NCBI GenBank assembly: GCA_050950645.1
Contig: JBMNHZ010000009.1
Location: 62,001-126,000 of the forward strand
Reading direction: 5' to 3'
Origin: BRH-c25 sp012519325
GTDB lineage: Bacteria; Bacillota; Clostridia; Lutisporales; Lutisporaceae
Length of the DNA: 64,000 nt
Below the pieces are notes generated by a model. The model saw only the letters and a program-made list of their open reading frames with translations, did not search any database and was not told the DNA's origin. Shown piece after piece: positions 43,300-52,097 of the stretch (the stretch's first letter is position 1; each line of letters begins with the position of its first letter). The position numbers and the translations under genes are program-made.

Positions 43300-44112
43300 T
43301 TGAAAAAAGAAATTAGAAAACTGATGGTAATAACTTCGATTATCTCAAGTTTTCTGCTTTTAACGATAGCAATATCTTTTCTAAGCTTATTACAAATCAG
43401 TTTCATTTCTCATTCCAGGATAATCATTTATATAGCTGCTGCGGCATCAGCTCTCTTGATATTTATATGGGTGGTATCCATGGAACTGGTGAAGGCAGAC
43501 AGGTCGGACAAGGCAGAAGGCCTCGGCATATATGTGCTGGAGGCAGGAATGAGCATTCTGCTGCCGGTATATATTTATATGACAGGGCTATTCAAAGGTG
43601 ATAAGGATGATATTAGAAGGGTGTTCATAAAGATTAACAATCTTGTGGTAAAGCATAATCTTCAAAAACACTGCCCGTCCAAAATGCTTATGCTTCTTCC
43701 TGGTTGCATGCAGAATAAGGATTGCAGCTGTAAGATAACAGAGGACATAATAAATTGCCGCAGGTGCGGCAAATGTAGGATTGGAGAATTAACAGGTCTG
43801 GTTGAGCGGTTTAATGTCAGGGCTACTGTAGTAAAGGGCGGAACAGCGGCAAGAAATGTTGCAAAGAAATACAAGCCCGATTTCATTATTGCTGTTGCAT
43901 GCGAAAGAGAGCTGATGAGCGGTATGGCAGACGTAGGAAGAATACCGGTAATCGGAATAATAAACCAAAGGCCTAACGGGTACTGCACAAATACTACGGT
44001 TGACATTTTGCATATTAAGGAAATTCTGATGGAACTGGAGGAAAAAGGGTTGGAATTAAGGGGTACCCGGCAAGGGGCGGGAAAATGTTCAGAAGCCCAG
44101 AAAAATTACTGA
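43300..44112 (+). CDS. DUF116 membrane-anchored cysteine-rich protein
   Basis: The 270-residue product has two N-terminal membrane helices (about 10-30 and 40-62). The DUF116 domain follows, with the cysteine cluster 'PGCMQNKDCSCKITEDIINC' and 'RRCGKCRIGEL', then 'VVKGGTAARNVAKKYKP' and 'IAVACERELMSGM'. The spaced cysteines suggest a metal or Fe-S site. DUF116 proteins occur widely in anaerobes without known activity. TTG 43300 behind ATGGAGGAAGT is the start; the longer open frame to 43156 is coded by the palindromic repeat and is not credible. Confidence 0.87.
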   Translation: MKKEIRKLMVITSIISSFLLLTIAISFLSLLQISFISHSRIIIYIAAAASALLIFIWVVSMELVKADRSDKAEGLGIYVLEAGMSILLPVYIYMTGLFKGDKDDIRRVFIKINNLVVKHNLQKHCPSKMLMLLPGCMQNKDCSCKITEDIINCRRCGKCRIGELTGLVERFNVRATVVKGGTAARNVAKKYKPDFIIAVACERELMSGMADVGRIPVIGIINQRPNGYCTNTTVDILHIKEILMELEEKGLELRGTRQGAGKCSEAQKNY

Positions 44113-44273
44113 TTGTCAATTTATGCCGTATAATGTACTATTTATACAATTACATTTTTTGTGAAGGGCGCCATTCATGGCATCCTGCGGAGGGTTATCC
44201 ATAATTATATTCAATATGTAAAGAGCTTAAGGATGCCGGCTTTGCAAAATATGCATTATAAGGGGATGGCATT

Positions 44274-45030
44274 ATGGAAGATAAAAAGGCGTACATGAGA
44301 AAATCGGTTCTTTTGTGGTGTATTTTGATGGTCATCAGCATTATTCTGGGATATTCCATATATAATGCTTTTTCCGGACGCATATATGCAAATGTTGTTG
44401 AATTTATGAACAATAATCTGCGATTTGCTGAAAAAATGGGGAAGCCACAGGCAATATGTAGACGAATGATATGTGGTTGGAAAGGACGGGAGCATCATTT
44501 CTTCTGTTGGCAGGACAAGAAATTTACTGATTAATTCTTCTGGTGGAACAAGAATTCAGTCGATTATAAAAGAGGCTATATTCTCCGGAAGAACTATCAC
44601 TGGTACGGAGCTTATAGAAACCAATGACAGGAGAGATAAATTTACCCTGATGCAATATGTTGTGGTGCCTGTAATGGAGGATGAAAACAGTCCCATCGGC
44701 GGGATTGTGACCTCAATGGATCTTGCTGGGGATGAAAATATAACAGAGAAGATAAGAAGTGATACAGGTATGTACAGCGTAATATCTGCAATGGATCGGA
44801 TTATTACCAGCAACCTGGAGTCAGGGTTGTACAGGTTCAAAACGGGAGACAATCTGCCTGAAGATATCCGTATGGAGATCCTTGAAAAGGGTGCTCCCTT
44901 AGTCAGAAGGGAGCATGATAACGCGTACTTCGGTGCATTTAGAGCTATAAGAGATAAGGAAGGGCGTATAATCGGGGTACAGGGCATATTAAGCCATAAT
45001 CATTTAGTTGAGGCTATTCTTGGACAATAG
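44274..45030 (+). pseudogene. Sensor part of a membrane diguanylate cyclase, frameshifted
   Basis: 44274-44534 encodes a membrane helix ('SVLLWCILMVISIILGYSIY') and the start of an extracellular sensor. The frame then shifts near 44470-44500 to 44473-45030 ('GKDGSIISSVGRTRNLLINS', 'GRIIGVQGILSHNHLVEAIL'), a Cache-like ligand-binding domain. This ends at a TAG (45028-45030), but the next frame reads straight into a second helix ('TTIVVFLLVAVFTIIVW') of the downstream GGDEF gene. One ancestral gene of two helices, Cache, GAF and GGDEF is therefore broken twice. Confidence 0.75.
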
Positions 45031-45059
45031 GAGACTTCACAACTATTGTAGTTTTTCTG

Positions 45060-46148
45060 TTGGTTGCAGTTTTCACAATAATTGTCTGGTCTTATATCAG
45101 AATTCAGAAGGTTCTAATTAATGAAAAGCAGTTTTCAAACAGGTTGAGCACCATAAAGAGATTTTCGGATTTGGTAAGGCAAGCTTCAAGTGAAGATGAG
45201 GTTTATGATATATTGTTTGACATGCTTAAGAAAAAGAGCGGTATAGTTCAAGTTGTGGTGATAAAAAAGGGTTACAACGATAAGAATATGACAGTGTTTA
45301 AGGCAATGGATATGGAAAAGCTCAAAACCATAGAAAATAAAGTAACCACTGAGCAAAACTGTTGGGCTGTAAAAACAGGCAACGAATTTGTATATAACGG
45401 TAACAGCGATGATTTCAATTGCAAGGAATTCCACAGGGAATCAGTAAGTTATTTATGTCTTCCGATAGTTCTCGGAGGTATAGTTTCCGGGGTAGTGCAA
45501 ATACAAAGTGATAAGAAGGACTTTTTTACTGATTCTATGATAACTGAAATAAAAGTATATATAGATAGTATTGCTCCGGTAATCAGCAATTTAAGATTGC
45601 TGGAAAGCCTTAACAATATGGCTTCCGTTGATACCCTGACAAAGGTATACAACAGAAGATACCTAGAAAAGTATCTTGAGGAGCAGATAGAAATCTCAAA
45701 GGAAAATAACCTTCACCTGAGTGTAATAATGCTTGATATCGATTTTTTCAAGAGATTCAATGATATCTACGGCCACGATGCAGGGGACTATGTGCTGATG
45801 CACTTTGCAGATACCCTTAAGTTTAATGTAAGAGAGAGTGACGTTGTGTCAAGATATGGAGGGGAGGAATTTGTGGTTGTGCTGCCAGGAACTGATCTTC
45901 ACGGAGCATATACAGTTGCCGAAAAGCTCAGAAAGAAAGTGGAGGATATGTCCTTGACCGCAATAAGCAATGAAGCTCCTCCCAAGATAACCTGCAGTCT
46001 GGGGATATCTTCCTACCCTATTCATGGTAATAACATAGACAAGCTTATACAATCTGCCGACAAGGCATTATACAAGGAAAAAAACTCAGGCAGGAACAGA
46101 ACCTGCATATTCGGAGAAACGTCCCCGTGTCCTTCTTTTTTCATGTAA
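45060..46148 (+). CDS. GAF-GGDEF diguanylate cyclase (detached from its sensor)
   Basis: The 362-residue frame has a membrane helix at the N-terminus, a GAF-like domain (about 30-185) and a GGDEF domain (about 190-350). 'VDTLTKVYNRRYLEKYLEEQ', 'VIMLDIDFFKRFNDIYGHDA' and the catalytic 'RYGGEEFVVVLPG' are intact. RESD sits five residues before GGEEF, the inhibitory I-site for product feedback. It makes c-di-GMP from GTP. No ribosome site precedes the TTG at 45060, and upstream sequence belongs to the same ancestral gene, so expression is doubtful. The last dozen residues ('GETSPCPSFFM') are encoded by a palindromic repeat. Confidence 0.82.
   Translation: MVAVFTIIVWSYIRIQKVLINEKQFSNRLSTIKRFSDLVRQASSEDEVYDILFDMLKKKSGIVQVVVIKKGYNDKNMTVFKAMDMEKLKTIENKVTTEQNCWAVKTGNEFVYNGNSDDFNCKEFHRESVSYLCLPIVLGGIVSGVVQIQSDKKDFFTDSMITEIKVYIDSIAPVISNLRLLESLNNMASVDTLTKVYNRRYLEKYLEEQIEISKENNLHLSVIMLDIDFFKRFNDIYGHDAGDYVLMHFADTLKFNVRESDVVSRYGGEEFVVVLPGTDLHGAYTVAEKLRKKVEDMSLTAISNEAPPKITCSLGISSYPIHGNNIDKLIQSADKALYKEKNSGRNRTCIFGETSPCPSFFM
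46112..46136. repeat. Palindromic repeat element, copy 4 of 5 (half-site)
   Basis: CGGAGAAACGTCCCCGTGTCC matches one inner arm of copies 1, 3 and 5. The other arm is missing. It overlaps the 3' end of the GGDEF frame and supplies its final codons. Confidence 0.7.
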
Positions 46149-46239
46149 AAATATGAATGCATATTGCAATAAGACTTGCACATTACCAAAACCATTTCAT
46201 ATTACTGGTATTATGATGAATAAGTTTGGAGGTTGTCAA

Positions 46240-46752
46240 ATGGGCAAAAAATTCAAATGTCCGATGATGTGCAATATGCAAATGATGCATGAAATGGATC
46301 CTATGGACATGATGCCATATATGCCGATGACAGGGGATATGGAAATGGACTGCTTTTACGAGGATGAAGAAGACGAAAGGCATTTTATGAGAATGTACCC
46401 CGAAAGCTGCAGAAAAATAATGATTTATGTAAAAGTTGAAGTTGACAGAATGGAAAAAAAGGATAAAGAAATGCATGACTATCGTCCGGATAGGGAAATG
46501 ATAAACATAATGACGGATAATGCTTACAGACGGATGGTGAAGGATATGCCTGAAATGGCAGAGGGAGAAGAAGCCAGGCAATATCCTCCAAGAAGGTTCT
46601 CAAGGGATCTTCTGCGGCTGCTCTTATTAAACGAGCTTTTAAGAAGAAGACGAAGACGCAGGAGGAGGATTTACTATGGTTACCCCTTTGGCGTATATGG
46701 CTTTGATGATGATGATTTTGATTCTGATTTCGATTATGATAATTTTGACTGA
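46240..46752 (+). CDS. Methionine-, arginine- and aspartate-rich low-complexity protein
   Basis: The 170-residue protein has three parts. A Met/Cys-rich N-terminus (about 1-35, 'CPMMCNMQMM', 'MDPMDMMPYMPM') comes first. A helical middle with charged residues follows, then a C-terminus with nine consecutive Arg, an aromatic 'YYGYPFGVYGF' and an acidic Asp/Phe tail. There is no signal or membrane helix. ATG 46240 behind GGAGGTTGTCAA is the start; the frame is open to 46153 without a ribosome site. Composition recalls spore coat or biomineral-type proteins and the Asp-rich protein at 10684. Met/Cys could bind metal. The function is unknown. Confidence 0.7.
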   Translation: MGKKFKCPMMCNMQMMHEMDPMDMMPYMPMTGDMEMDCFYEDEEDERHFMRMYPESCRKIMIYVKVEVDRMEKKDKEMHDYRPDREMINIMTDNAYRRMVKDMPEMAEGEEARQYPPRRFSRDLLRLLLLNELLRRRRRRRRRIYYGYPFGVYGFDDDDFDSDFDYDNFD

Positions 46753-46764
46753 AGAGGAAACAAT

Positions 46765-46801
46765 AAAAATAACTAAGCGATCTTGTGCTTAGTTATTTTT
46801 A
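46765..46801. terminator. Bidirectional terminator
   Basis: AAAAATAACTAAGC (46765-46778) pairs with GCTTAGTTATTTTT (46787-46800) around GATCTTGT. It serves the Met/Arg/Asp-rich gene and convergent yigZ. Confidence 0.9.
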
Positions 46802-47455
46802 TTATCTTACTATCATACCGCTTTCTTCATCCACCTTGAGCATTTGCTCACCGAGAGGTTCTGCCGGAATGTCTCCGTTTGTCCATTGTGCTATATCCTT
46901 TATGAAATCATCTCTATGCTCTGATGCAGCAAGGGCCTTCATTGTCACATTCTCAAGATATTCTATGCTCTCTATTATATAATTCTTTTTTGGTATTTCA
47001 TACTGCAGCTTGCTTAAAAAATTGTAATCCATTTTAAGCTGATATACTGCAAAAGGTTGTACCCGTACAGTACCGGCAGCCTTAATGCCATTGACCGCCC
47101 CTTCGGTATATGCCCTGATAAGCCCGCCTGCTCCGAGCATTATTCCTCCGAAGTATCTGGTTACGATTATCATTGAGTTGGTGAGCTCTTCTTTTTTCAG
47201 GACTTCAAGGATAGGAACTCCTGCGGTTCCGGAAGGTTCGCCATCATCGCTGGAACGTTGTATATTCATTGATTCTCCGAGAATGTAGGCATAGCAGTTA
47301 TGGGTTGCATCATAATGCTTTTTTCTAATATTCCCCAAAAATTGCAAGGCCTCTTCCTCTGAATATACAGGCTGAGCATAGGATATAAATCTGGACTTCT
47401 TTTCAACAAAACTGGTATCAGCATATTCTTTTAACATTCTATAGCTTAATGCCAT
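46802..47455 (-). CDS. yigZ: YigZ/IMPACT-family protein
   Basis: The 217-residue product shows the UPF0029 signature: 'KSRFISYAQPVYSEEEAL', 'DATHNCYAYILG', 'SSDDGEPSGTAGVPIL' and 'IVTRYFGGIMLGAGGLIRAY', with a C-terminal DUF1949 ferredoxin-like domain. The IMPACT family is linked to translation control in eukaryotes; in bacteria its function is not established. The start has an AGGTGATATT site. The gene's 5' end faces the ISLre2 copy B insertion, which begins 68 bases away. Confidence 0.93.
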   Translation of the reverse strand: MALSYRMLKEYADTSFVEKKSRFISYAQPVYSEEEALQFLGNIRKKHYDATHNCYAYILGESMNIQRSSDDGEPSGTAGVPILEVLKKEELTNSMIIVTRYFGGIMLGAGGLIRAYTEGAVNGIKAAGTVRVQPFAVYQLKMDYNFLSKLQYEIPKKNYIIESIEYLENVTMKALAASEHRDDFIKDIAQWTNGDIPAEPLGEQMLKVDEESGMIVR

Positions 47456-47516
47456 AATATCACCTGCGCTTCTGACTTATATTATACAACAACAAAATAA
47501 AAATCACTATTTTACG

Positions 47517-49094
47517 ATATGCAGATAGCGTCAAGATACTATGGGTTTTAAAAATAAAAGTAATCTCCTGTTTACCTGCTACTTTAAGCATCCCTCACTG
47601 ACTTAAGGAACTGGGAAGCCCAAGTCCTTTTGCCAATATTCAAAATGGTTATGTTACCGATGGTTTCGTACGATGCTGTAAGCTTTCTCTTCCTGATAAT
47701 CTCCCGGTCTACTTTTACCTCACTTGCTTCATTTATTGCTGCTTTTTTCTTTCGCATAAATATGTCATACACATCTCCGCCATTCGCTACAAAGACCCTT
47801 AACCTGGCCATCTGGTCCACACCCGTTCTACTCCAGCCCAGAGGCCGTGAGCTTAACCTGGACGACAAGATATGGCTAACATGACCTTCTGCACTGCAGC
47901 CGATGTAATCCGACGCATACTGCCGCATTATCCCTTCCCAGTTGCCTAGTATATATCTTCTTGCTTCCTGCACAGCTCTCTTCTTTGTTTCCGGCTCAGT
48001 TGTACTTATGATTGCTTTAAATAGCTCTTTTACACTTTCCTTGTCTCCAGCATTTATATAATCCCACATAATTGGTGTGGTGTAGCTCATATGCGCTGTA
48101 GCTTGAGTTACATACTTTGATAAGTGATAACGGTCCAGTACAAAGATGCTTCCCTTTATCCAGCCTAGTCCATTCTTTATCCATGCAGCACCATCCCCTG
48201 ATAGGTATATCTTTTCAATAGAATCCATATCATAAGTCTTATCTATGTAGTCCAAAACTTCCACCCATAGCTCATCACTGTTTGCATAAATACCGCTGAA
48301 ATACCTTGCATTTATTAACCTCCACCGATTTTCCCCAACCTGTTCCCTACCCTCATGTACATATACAAGCTTTGGTTCTGCGTAGCCCCCAGTCTGAAGT
48401 GGTACATGATCTTCATCAGCTTCTATGTACAGTACCTTTACCGCCTTTTTATCTTGCTTAACCTCTACTGCGTCATTGTCTACACTGCCAAGCTCACGGA
48501 TACTGTTCATTACTGTCTGTGATGTTAGATCCACAGCTTCAGCTGCTTCCTTTGCACTTCTACTATAGGGCATAAATACTGCTTCCTCTATGAGCCTTGC
48601 CTTTAGTGAAGCATCCATTTTATCATGGGCTTTTATGCCCACAGCCTCATCTGACAGGTAGCTGTATTCGCCTGTCTTTTTATTCTTGTAATATGTCCTT
48701 TCATACCTGACTTCGCCAAATATTGTCATAAGGGTCTTTTCAGCTGCTTTCTCCTTTACTGTCCAGTTTCGTTTCCGGTCTTTACTGTTTCTATACGCCT
48801 CGTCTATTGTTTCCAAGGCTTCGGCCACTAGGGTTACTCCAATCTCGTCCAACGTCTTCTTAGTAGCTAGAATAAATTCGGATATGTCTCTTCTTTCACG
48901 TATCAGATTCTCTAGTTCCTTTTCAAAACTACTGCTGATTTTTTCTATGATTTCCTGTATAATTAGTTCCATAAGAGTATCTCCTTTTCTGTGATTATTG
49001 TGATTCTTCACAAATTACATGATATCACAGGAGAGATACTCTTATCTTTTATTTTTTGGTTTTTTCCCAAAGTAATTTTACACTAACATATGCA
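47517..49094 (-). mobile_element. ISLre2-family insertion sequence, intact copy B
   Basis: The element spans 47524-49087 (1564 bp) with the same ends as copy A. ATATGCA is repeated at both edges (47517-47523 and 49088-49094). A 9-base duplication, as in copy A, would need two mismatches. The element appears base-identical to copy A over the stretches I compared. It separates yigZ from a divergent gene at 49171. Confidence 0.93.
47584..48972 (-). CDS. ISLre2-family transposase (copy B)
   Basis: The 462-residue protein is identical in sequence to copy A, including the 'YIEADEDHVPLQ', 'YLSGDGAAWIKNGL' and 'CSAEGHVSHILSSRLSSRP' blocks. ATG 48972 behind AAAAGGAGATACTCTT is chosen as for copy A. 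Being intact and identical, it points to a recent move and possible continuing activity. Confidence 0.95.
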   Translation of the reverse strand: MELIIQEIIEKISSSFEKELENLIRERRDISEFILATKKTLDEIGVTLVAEALETIDEAYRNSKDRKRNWTVKEKAAEKTLMTIFGEVRYERTYYKNKKTGEYSYLSDEAVGIKAHDKMDASLKARLIEEAVFMPYSRSAKEAAEAVDLTSQTVMNSIRELGSVDNDAVEVKQDKKAVKVLYIEADEDHVPLQTGGYAEPKLVYVHEGREQVGENRWRLINARYFSGIYANSDELWVEVLDYIDKTYDMDSIEKIYLSGDGAAWIKNGLGWIKGSIFVLDRYHLSKYVTQATAHMSYTTPIMWDYINAGDKESVKELFKAIISTTEPETKKRAVQEARRYILGNWEGIMRQYASDYIGCSAEGHVSHILSSRLSSRPLGWSRTGVDQMARLRVFVANGGDVYDIFMRKKKAAINEASEVKVDREIIRKRKLTASYETIGNITILNIGKRTWASQFLKSVRDA

Positions 49095-49170
49095 AATATT
49101 TTCAGAATTAAAGCAGGATAAAATGAGAAGAATGAGCATCAGATTTAATACATGACATAAAGGGGCATAT

Positions 49171-50169
49171 ATGGAAACCAGGATATGGTGCGAATTTACT
49201 CCTCCGGGAGAAGTTTGCAGAGACTATATTATAGATGCATTCAAAAGATATAAGGTGATTCTGAGTTATAAGCTGGAGTATGGATGTGACAATGAGGATT
49301 TTTATAATATGATAAAGTTTTATAATGACCATGACGTACCTGTATCCATATGGGCAACCCTTTCTGATGAAATGGGATATTGGATAAATGAAAAAAATGC
49401 GGAGCATTTTGACAAATATGTAAGGAAGCTGGTAGAAATGCTTGAATATAAATGTTTGAAAATAAAAGGATTGTGTATTGATCTGGAATTACCGTTACAG
49501 GACATTAAGAACCTTTGTAATTCCAAAAACACTATCAGTCCCTTGATAACTTGTGTAAAAATGCTTACTTCAAATCTGAATAAGAAACGTTTTAATGAGG
49601 CCGGCAGGATTTTACCCGCAACTGCACGATTCTTGCGCTCTAAAGGTTTGGAAAGCTATGCTGCCTGTATAAGGCATTGCTATTATGACATACGATTTAA
49701 TTCCGAGATTGTGCAAAATGCTCTTGAAATACCTGTTTTTGATGTGGGATGGGACAGATACGATCTTATGTATTACTCAACAATGATAAGAAATGAGCTG
49801 AAAAGAATAAAGAAGGCAGACATAGATTATTTAATGTATCACCAGATATCACACCTTAAGAAGGTTTTAAAGGATAAGCTTGCTGTTTCGCTTGGCGTGA
49901 CAAATGTGGGAAAAATGGGCAATGAGCCGTACTATGAGGATATCTCGGAATTTGAAAAGGATATGGGAATATTGAAAGAAATAGAAATTAAAAGTTTTTC
50001 ACTGTTCAGTCTGGACGGTATCATAGAAAAGAACAGACTTACGGGCTATCTGGCCGCTGTGGAAAGGGCAAAGCCATACAAGCCGCCAATATGCAAGCGC
50101 GTAATCAGGAATGAGGTGATTTCCAAACTGCTTTTTGATATTGGAAAGCTATATTATAGACTAAGGTGA
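49171..50169 (+). CDS. Unidentified protein, possible TIM-barrel hydrolase
   Basis: The 332-residue cytoplasmic protein has no signal peptide. It begins 'RIWCEFTPPGEVCRDYIIDA' and contains 'VPVSIWATLSDEMGYWINE', 'LKIKGLCIDLELPLQDI' and 'FSLFSLDGIIEKNRL'. Alternating strand-helix segments with conserved-looking acidic tips ('CIDLEL') recall (beta/alpha)8 glycoside hydrolases, but I cannot assign a family. ATG 49171 follows AAAGGGGCATAT. It begins 84 bases from ISLre2 copy B, so its promoter may have been changed. The HD-GYP gene follows 145 bases later with its own promoter. Confidence 0.7.
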   Translation: METRIWCEFTPPGEVCRDYIIDAFKRYKVILSYKLEYGCDNEDFYNMIKFYNDHDVPVSIWATLSDEMGYWINEKNAEHFDKYVRKLVEMLEYKCLKIKGLCIDLELPLQDIKNLCNSKNTISPLITCVKMLTSNLNKKRFNEAGRILPATARFLRSKGLESYAACIRHCYYDIRFNSEIVQNALEIPVFDVGWDRYDLMYYSTMIRNELKRIKKADIDYLMYHQISHLKKVLKDKLAVSLGVTNVGKMGNEPYYEDISEFEKDMGILKEIEIKSFSLFSLDGIIEKNRLTGYLAAVERAKPYKPPICKRVIRNEVISKLLFDIGKLYYRLR

Positions 50170-50217
50170 TAAACATAACAAAGATTCATAATTTATAATA
50201 TTGCTTAAATATTCAGT

Positions 50218-50245
50218 TTGCTTTGACGGAAACAAATGGTATAAT
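50218..50245 (+). promoter_or_regulatory. Probable promoter of the HD-GYP gene
   Basis: TTGCTT (50218-50223), 16 bases, then TATAAT (50240-50245), about 70 bases before the start codon. The -35 is weak. Confidence 0.5.
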
Positions 50246-50314
50246 AATTTCGAGTAATTTCAATTGTTGTAATTATTGTACTATATATGTAGCATTTAAC
50301 GGAGGTAAGCGACT

Positions 50315-51391
50315 GTGAAAGTGATGAATCTTCCATCCAGTATTTTGAAACCCGGGATGACAGTGTATGAGGATATCTATAATTCTTTGGGTGTTTTGAT
50401 TCTTAACAAGGATACTGTTTTAGATCAATGGCAGATTGAGAAAATTCATGCGAATAATGTTGATAAAGTCAGAGTCAGACTTACTAAAGATGATACCTTT
50501 TATGCCGTTCAGGAAGAAGATATCCCCAGCGCGTATGATTCGAGCAAAATCAGAGCTTTTAAGAAAAAGCATACGGCTAAAGTTAATGAGACAACTCATA
50601 TTTTTAAAGAAATAGAAAGAGGTACTGTTGTAGATACAAAAGCCGTCAGTCGGATCAGCAGGCATATAATAAATGAATTTAGCACTGTGGGTGAAGTTAT
50701 AAACTATCTTCATCTTGCAAGACCTTTGGACGATAATACATATTCTCATTCATTGAATGTGTCGCTTATTTCAATTATAATTGCAAAATGGTTGGAGCTC
50801 AGTGATAAAGAAATAGACGAAATTGCAGCAGCAGGATTGCTTCATGATATAGGGAAGATAAAGATACCCGAAAGGCTGCTGCAAAAGCCCGGCAAGCTTA
50901 CGAAAAGTGAGCTTGAAGTGGTAAAGAAGCATACCATCATGGGATACATGATGATGGATAATATCATAGATGCTACAGACGACATGAAGTATTCGGCATT
51001 GATGCATCACGAGAAAATTGACGGTTCAGGATATCCCATAGGAGCATTGGCTGATAGGATACCCTTGTTTCCCAAGATAGTTGCAATAGCCGATATATAT
51101 GACGCAATGACCTCCAACAGGCCTTACAGGAACAGAATGTGTCCCTTTGAGGTAATTAAGAATTTTGAAATGCAGACCTTTGGAAAGCTGGATGCAAAGG
51201 TGCTGACAGTTTTTCTTAAGAATATTGCCAATTCCTATGTTAATGATTTAGTGGAGCTCAATAGCGGAGAGATGTGTGAGATTGTATTTATAAACCCTAA
51301 TAGAGTATGGCAGCCTATAGTGAGGTCAGGGACGAACTATATAGACTTGTCCAGGGATAATGATAAAAGGTATATTAAAGCAATAATATGA
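50315..51391 (+). CDS. HD-GYP domain protein (probable c-di-GMP phosphodiesterase)
   Basis: The 358-residue product has an N-terminal region of the DUF3391-like kind (about 1-110, 'LKPGMTVYEDIYNSLGVLIL') and an HD-GYP domain (about 140-300). 'HSLNVSLISIIIAKWLELS', 'LLHDIGKIKIPERLLQKPG', 'ALMHHEKIDGSGYP' and 'VAIADIYDAMTSNRPYR' keep the metal and GYP residues. It would hydrolyse c-di-GMP to GMP. GTG 50315 behind CGGAGGTAAGC. No receiver domain is present, so its input signal is unclear. With the GGDEF gene at 45060 it gives both sides of c-di-GMP turnover in this region. Confidence 0.92.
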   Translation: MKVMNLPSSILKPGMTVYEDIYNSLGVLILNKDTVLDQWQIEKIHANNVDKVRVRLTKDDTFYAVQEEDIPSAYDSSKIRAFKKKHTAKVNETTHIFKEIERGTVVDTKAVSRISRHIINEFSTVGEVINYLHLARPLDDNTYSHSLNVSLISIIIAKWLELSDKEIDEIAAAGLLHDIGKIKIPERLLQKPGKLTKSELEVVKKHTIMGYMMMDNIIDATDDMKYSALMHHEKIDGSGYPIGALADRIPLFPKIVAIADIYDAMTSNRPYRNRMCPFEVIKNFEMQTFGKLDAKVLTVFLKNIANSYVNDLVELNSGEMCEIVFINPNRVWQPIVRSGTNYIDLSRDNDKRYIKAII

Positions 51392-51538
51392 TTATAGTAT
51401 TATATTGAACAGCTTGGCAAATAATAACTTCACTAGTGACAAAACCCTAAGAATTTGCAGCAGATGAAATGATGCAAATATTGGGGCTTTGCCATATAAG
51501 CTCAGGTACTACGAGTTACAATAATTGGGGTGAACACA

Positions 51539-52081
51539 GTGAAGAGATGTTTGCGCTGTTTTGTTGCTATGATTCTTGTACTTGCAATTTCTGATTTTTG
51601 CTTAGGAGGAGCACTGCTCAGATTTGGAGGGCAAATCCCCGGGAATATCCCTAGAGGCTTAAGTGACATGAATAGCACCGGTGCCCGGCAGGAGGAACAA
51701 GAAAATACAGAAGTGATGAATACTGATGAATTAGGGGAATATATTGCTTCAAAATCCTGTGCATTTGTTCAGGCAGCTTTTGAGAGAGATAAGTCAAAGG
51801 TGGAGGATATGCTTTGCACGGGTACAATATACGTAATTTCTGAGGACAATTCCAGTTATATAAGGTATACCTCAAAGGATATGCATGTGGAAGGCTATAT
51901 GGCAACCGACAGGAAGCTGGTGCGGGTCAGGGAGAACTGGCATGTAACAGAGGAAGACGGCACTATAACCTCCGGAGTTGAGGTATTCATAGAAGGGGAA
52001 GAAAAGCCTCAGATCTGGTATATACATTATAGAAAAAGCTTCGGCCGCTGGAAAATATTCATGCTGGAAAACGGGATATGA
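51539..52081 (+). CDS. Secreted or membrane-anchored protein of unknown function
   Basis: The 180-residue product has an N-terminal hydrophobic signal (about 6-28, 'CFVAMILVLAISDFCLGGAL'). The soluble domain ('YIASKSCAFVQAAFERDKSK', 'WYIHYRKSFGRWKIFML') is shaped like SnoaL/NTF2-type alpha+beta proteins, but this is only a resemblance. GTG 51539 behind GGGGTGA is preferred to the GTG 9 bases upstream, which lacks a ribosome site. Its last codons form one arm of a perfect hairpin shared with rocB. Confidence 0.68.
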   Translation: MKRCLRCFVAMILVLAISDFCLGGALLRFGGQIPGNIPRGLSDMNSTGARQEEQENTEVMNTDELGEYIASKSCAFVQAAFERDKSKVEDMLCTGTIYVISEDNSSYIRYTSKDMHVEGYMATDRKLVRVRENWHVTEEDGTITSGVEVFIEGEEKPQIWYIHYRKSFGRWKIFMLENGI

Positions 52082-52097
52082 TAAGAATCATATCCCG
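52072..52097. terminator. Hairpin spanning both stop codons of convergent genes
   Basis: CGGGATATGAT (52072-52082) and ATCATATCCCG (52087-52097) pair perfectly around AAGA. It contains the TGA stop of the plus gene and of rocB on the minus strand, and both proteins end in Gly-Ile. There is no T-run, so it is a 3' protective hairpin or an atypical terminator. Confidence 0.7.
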
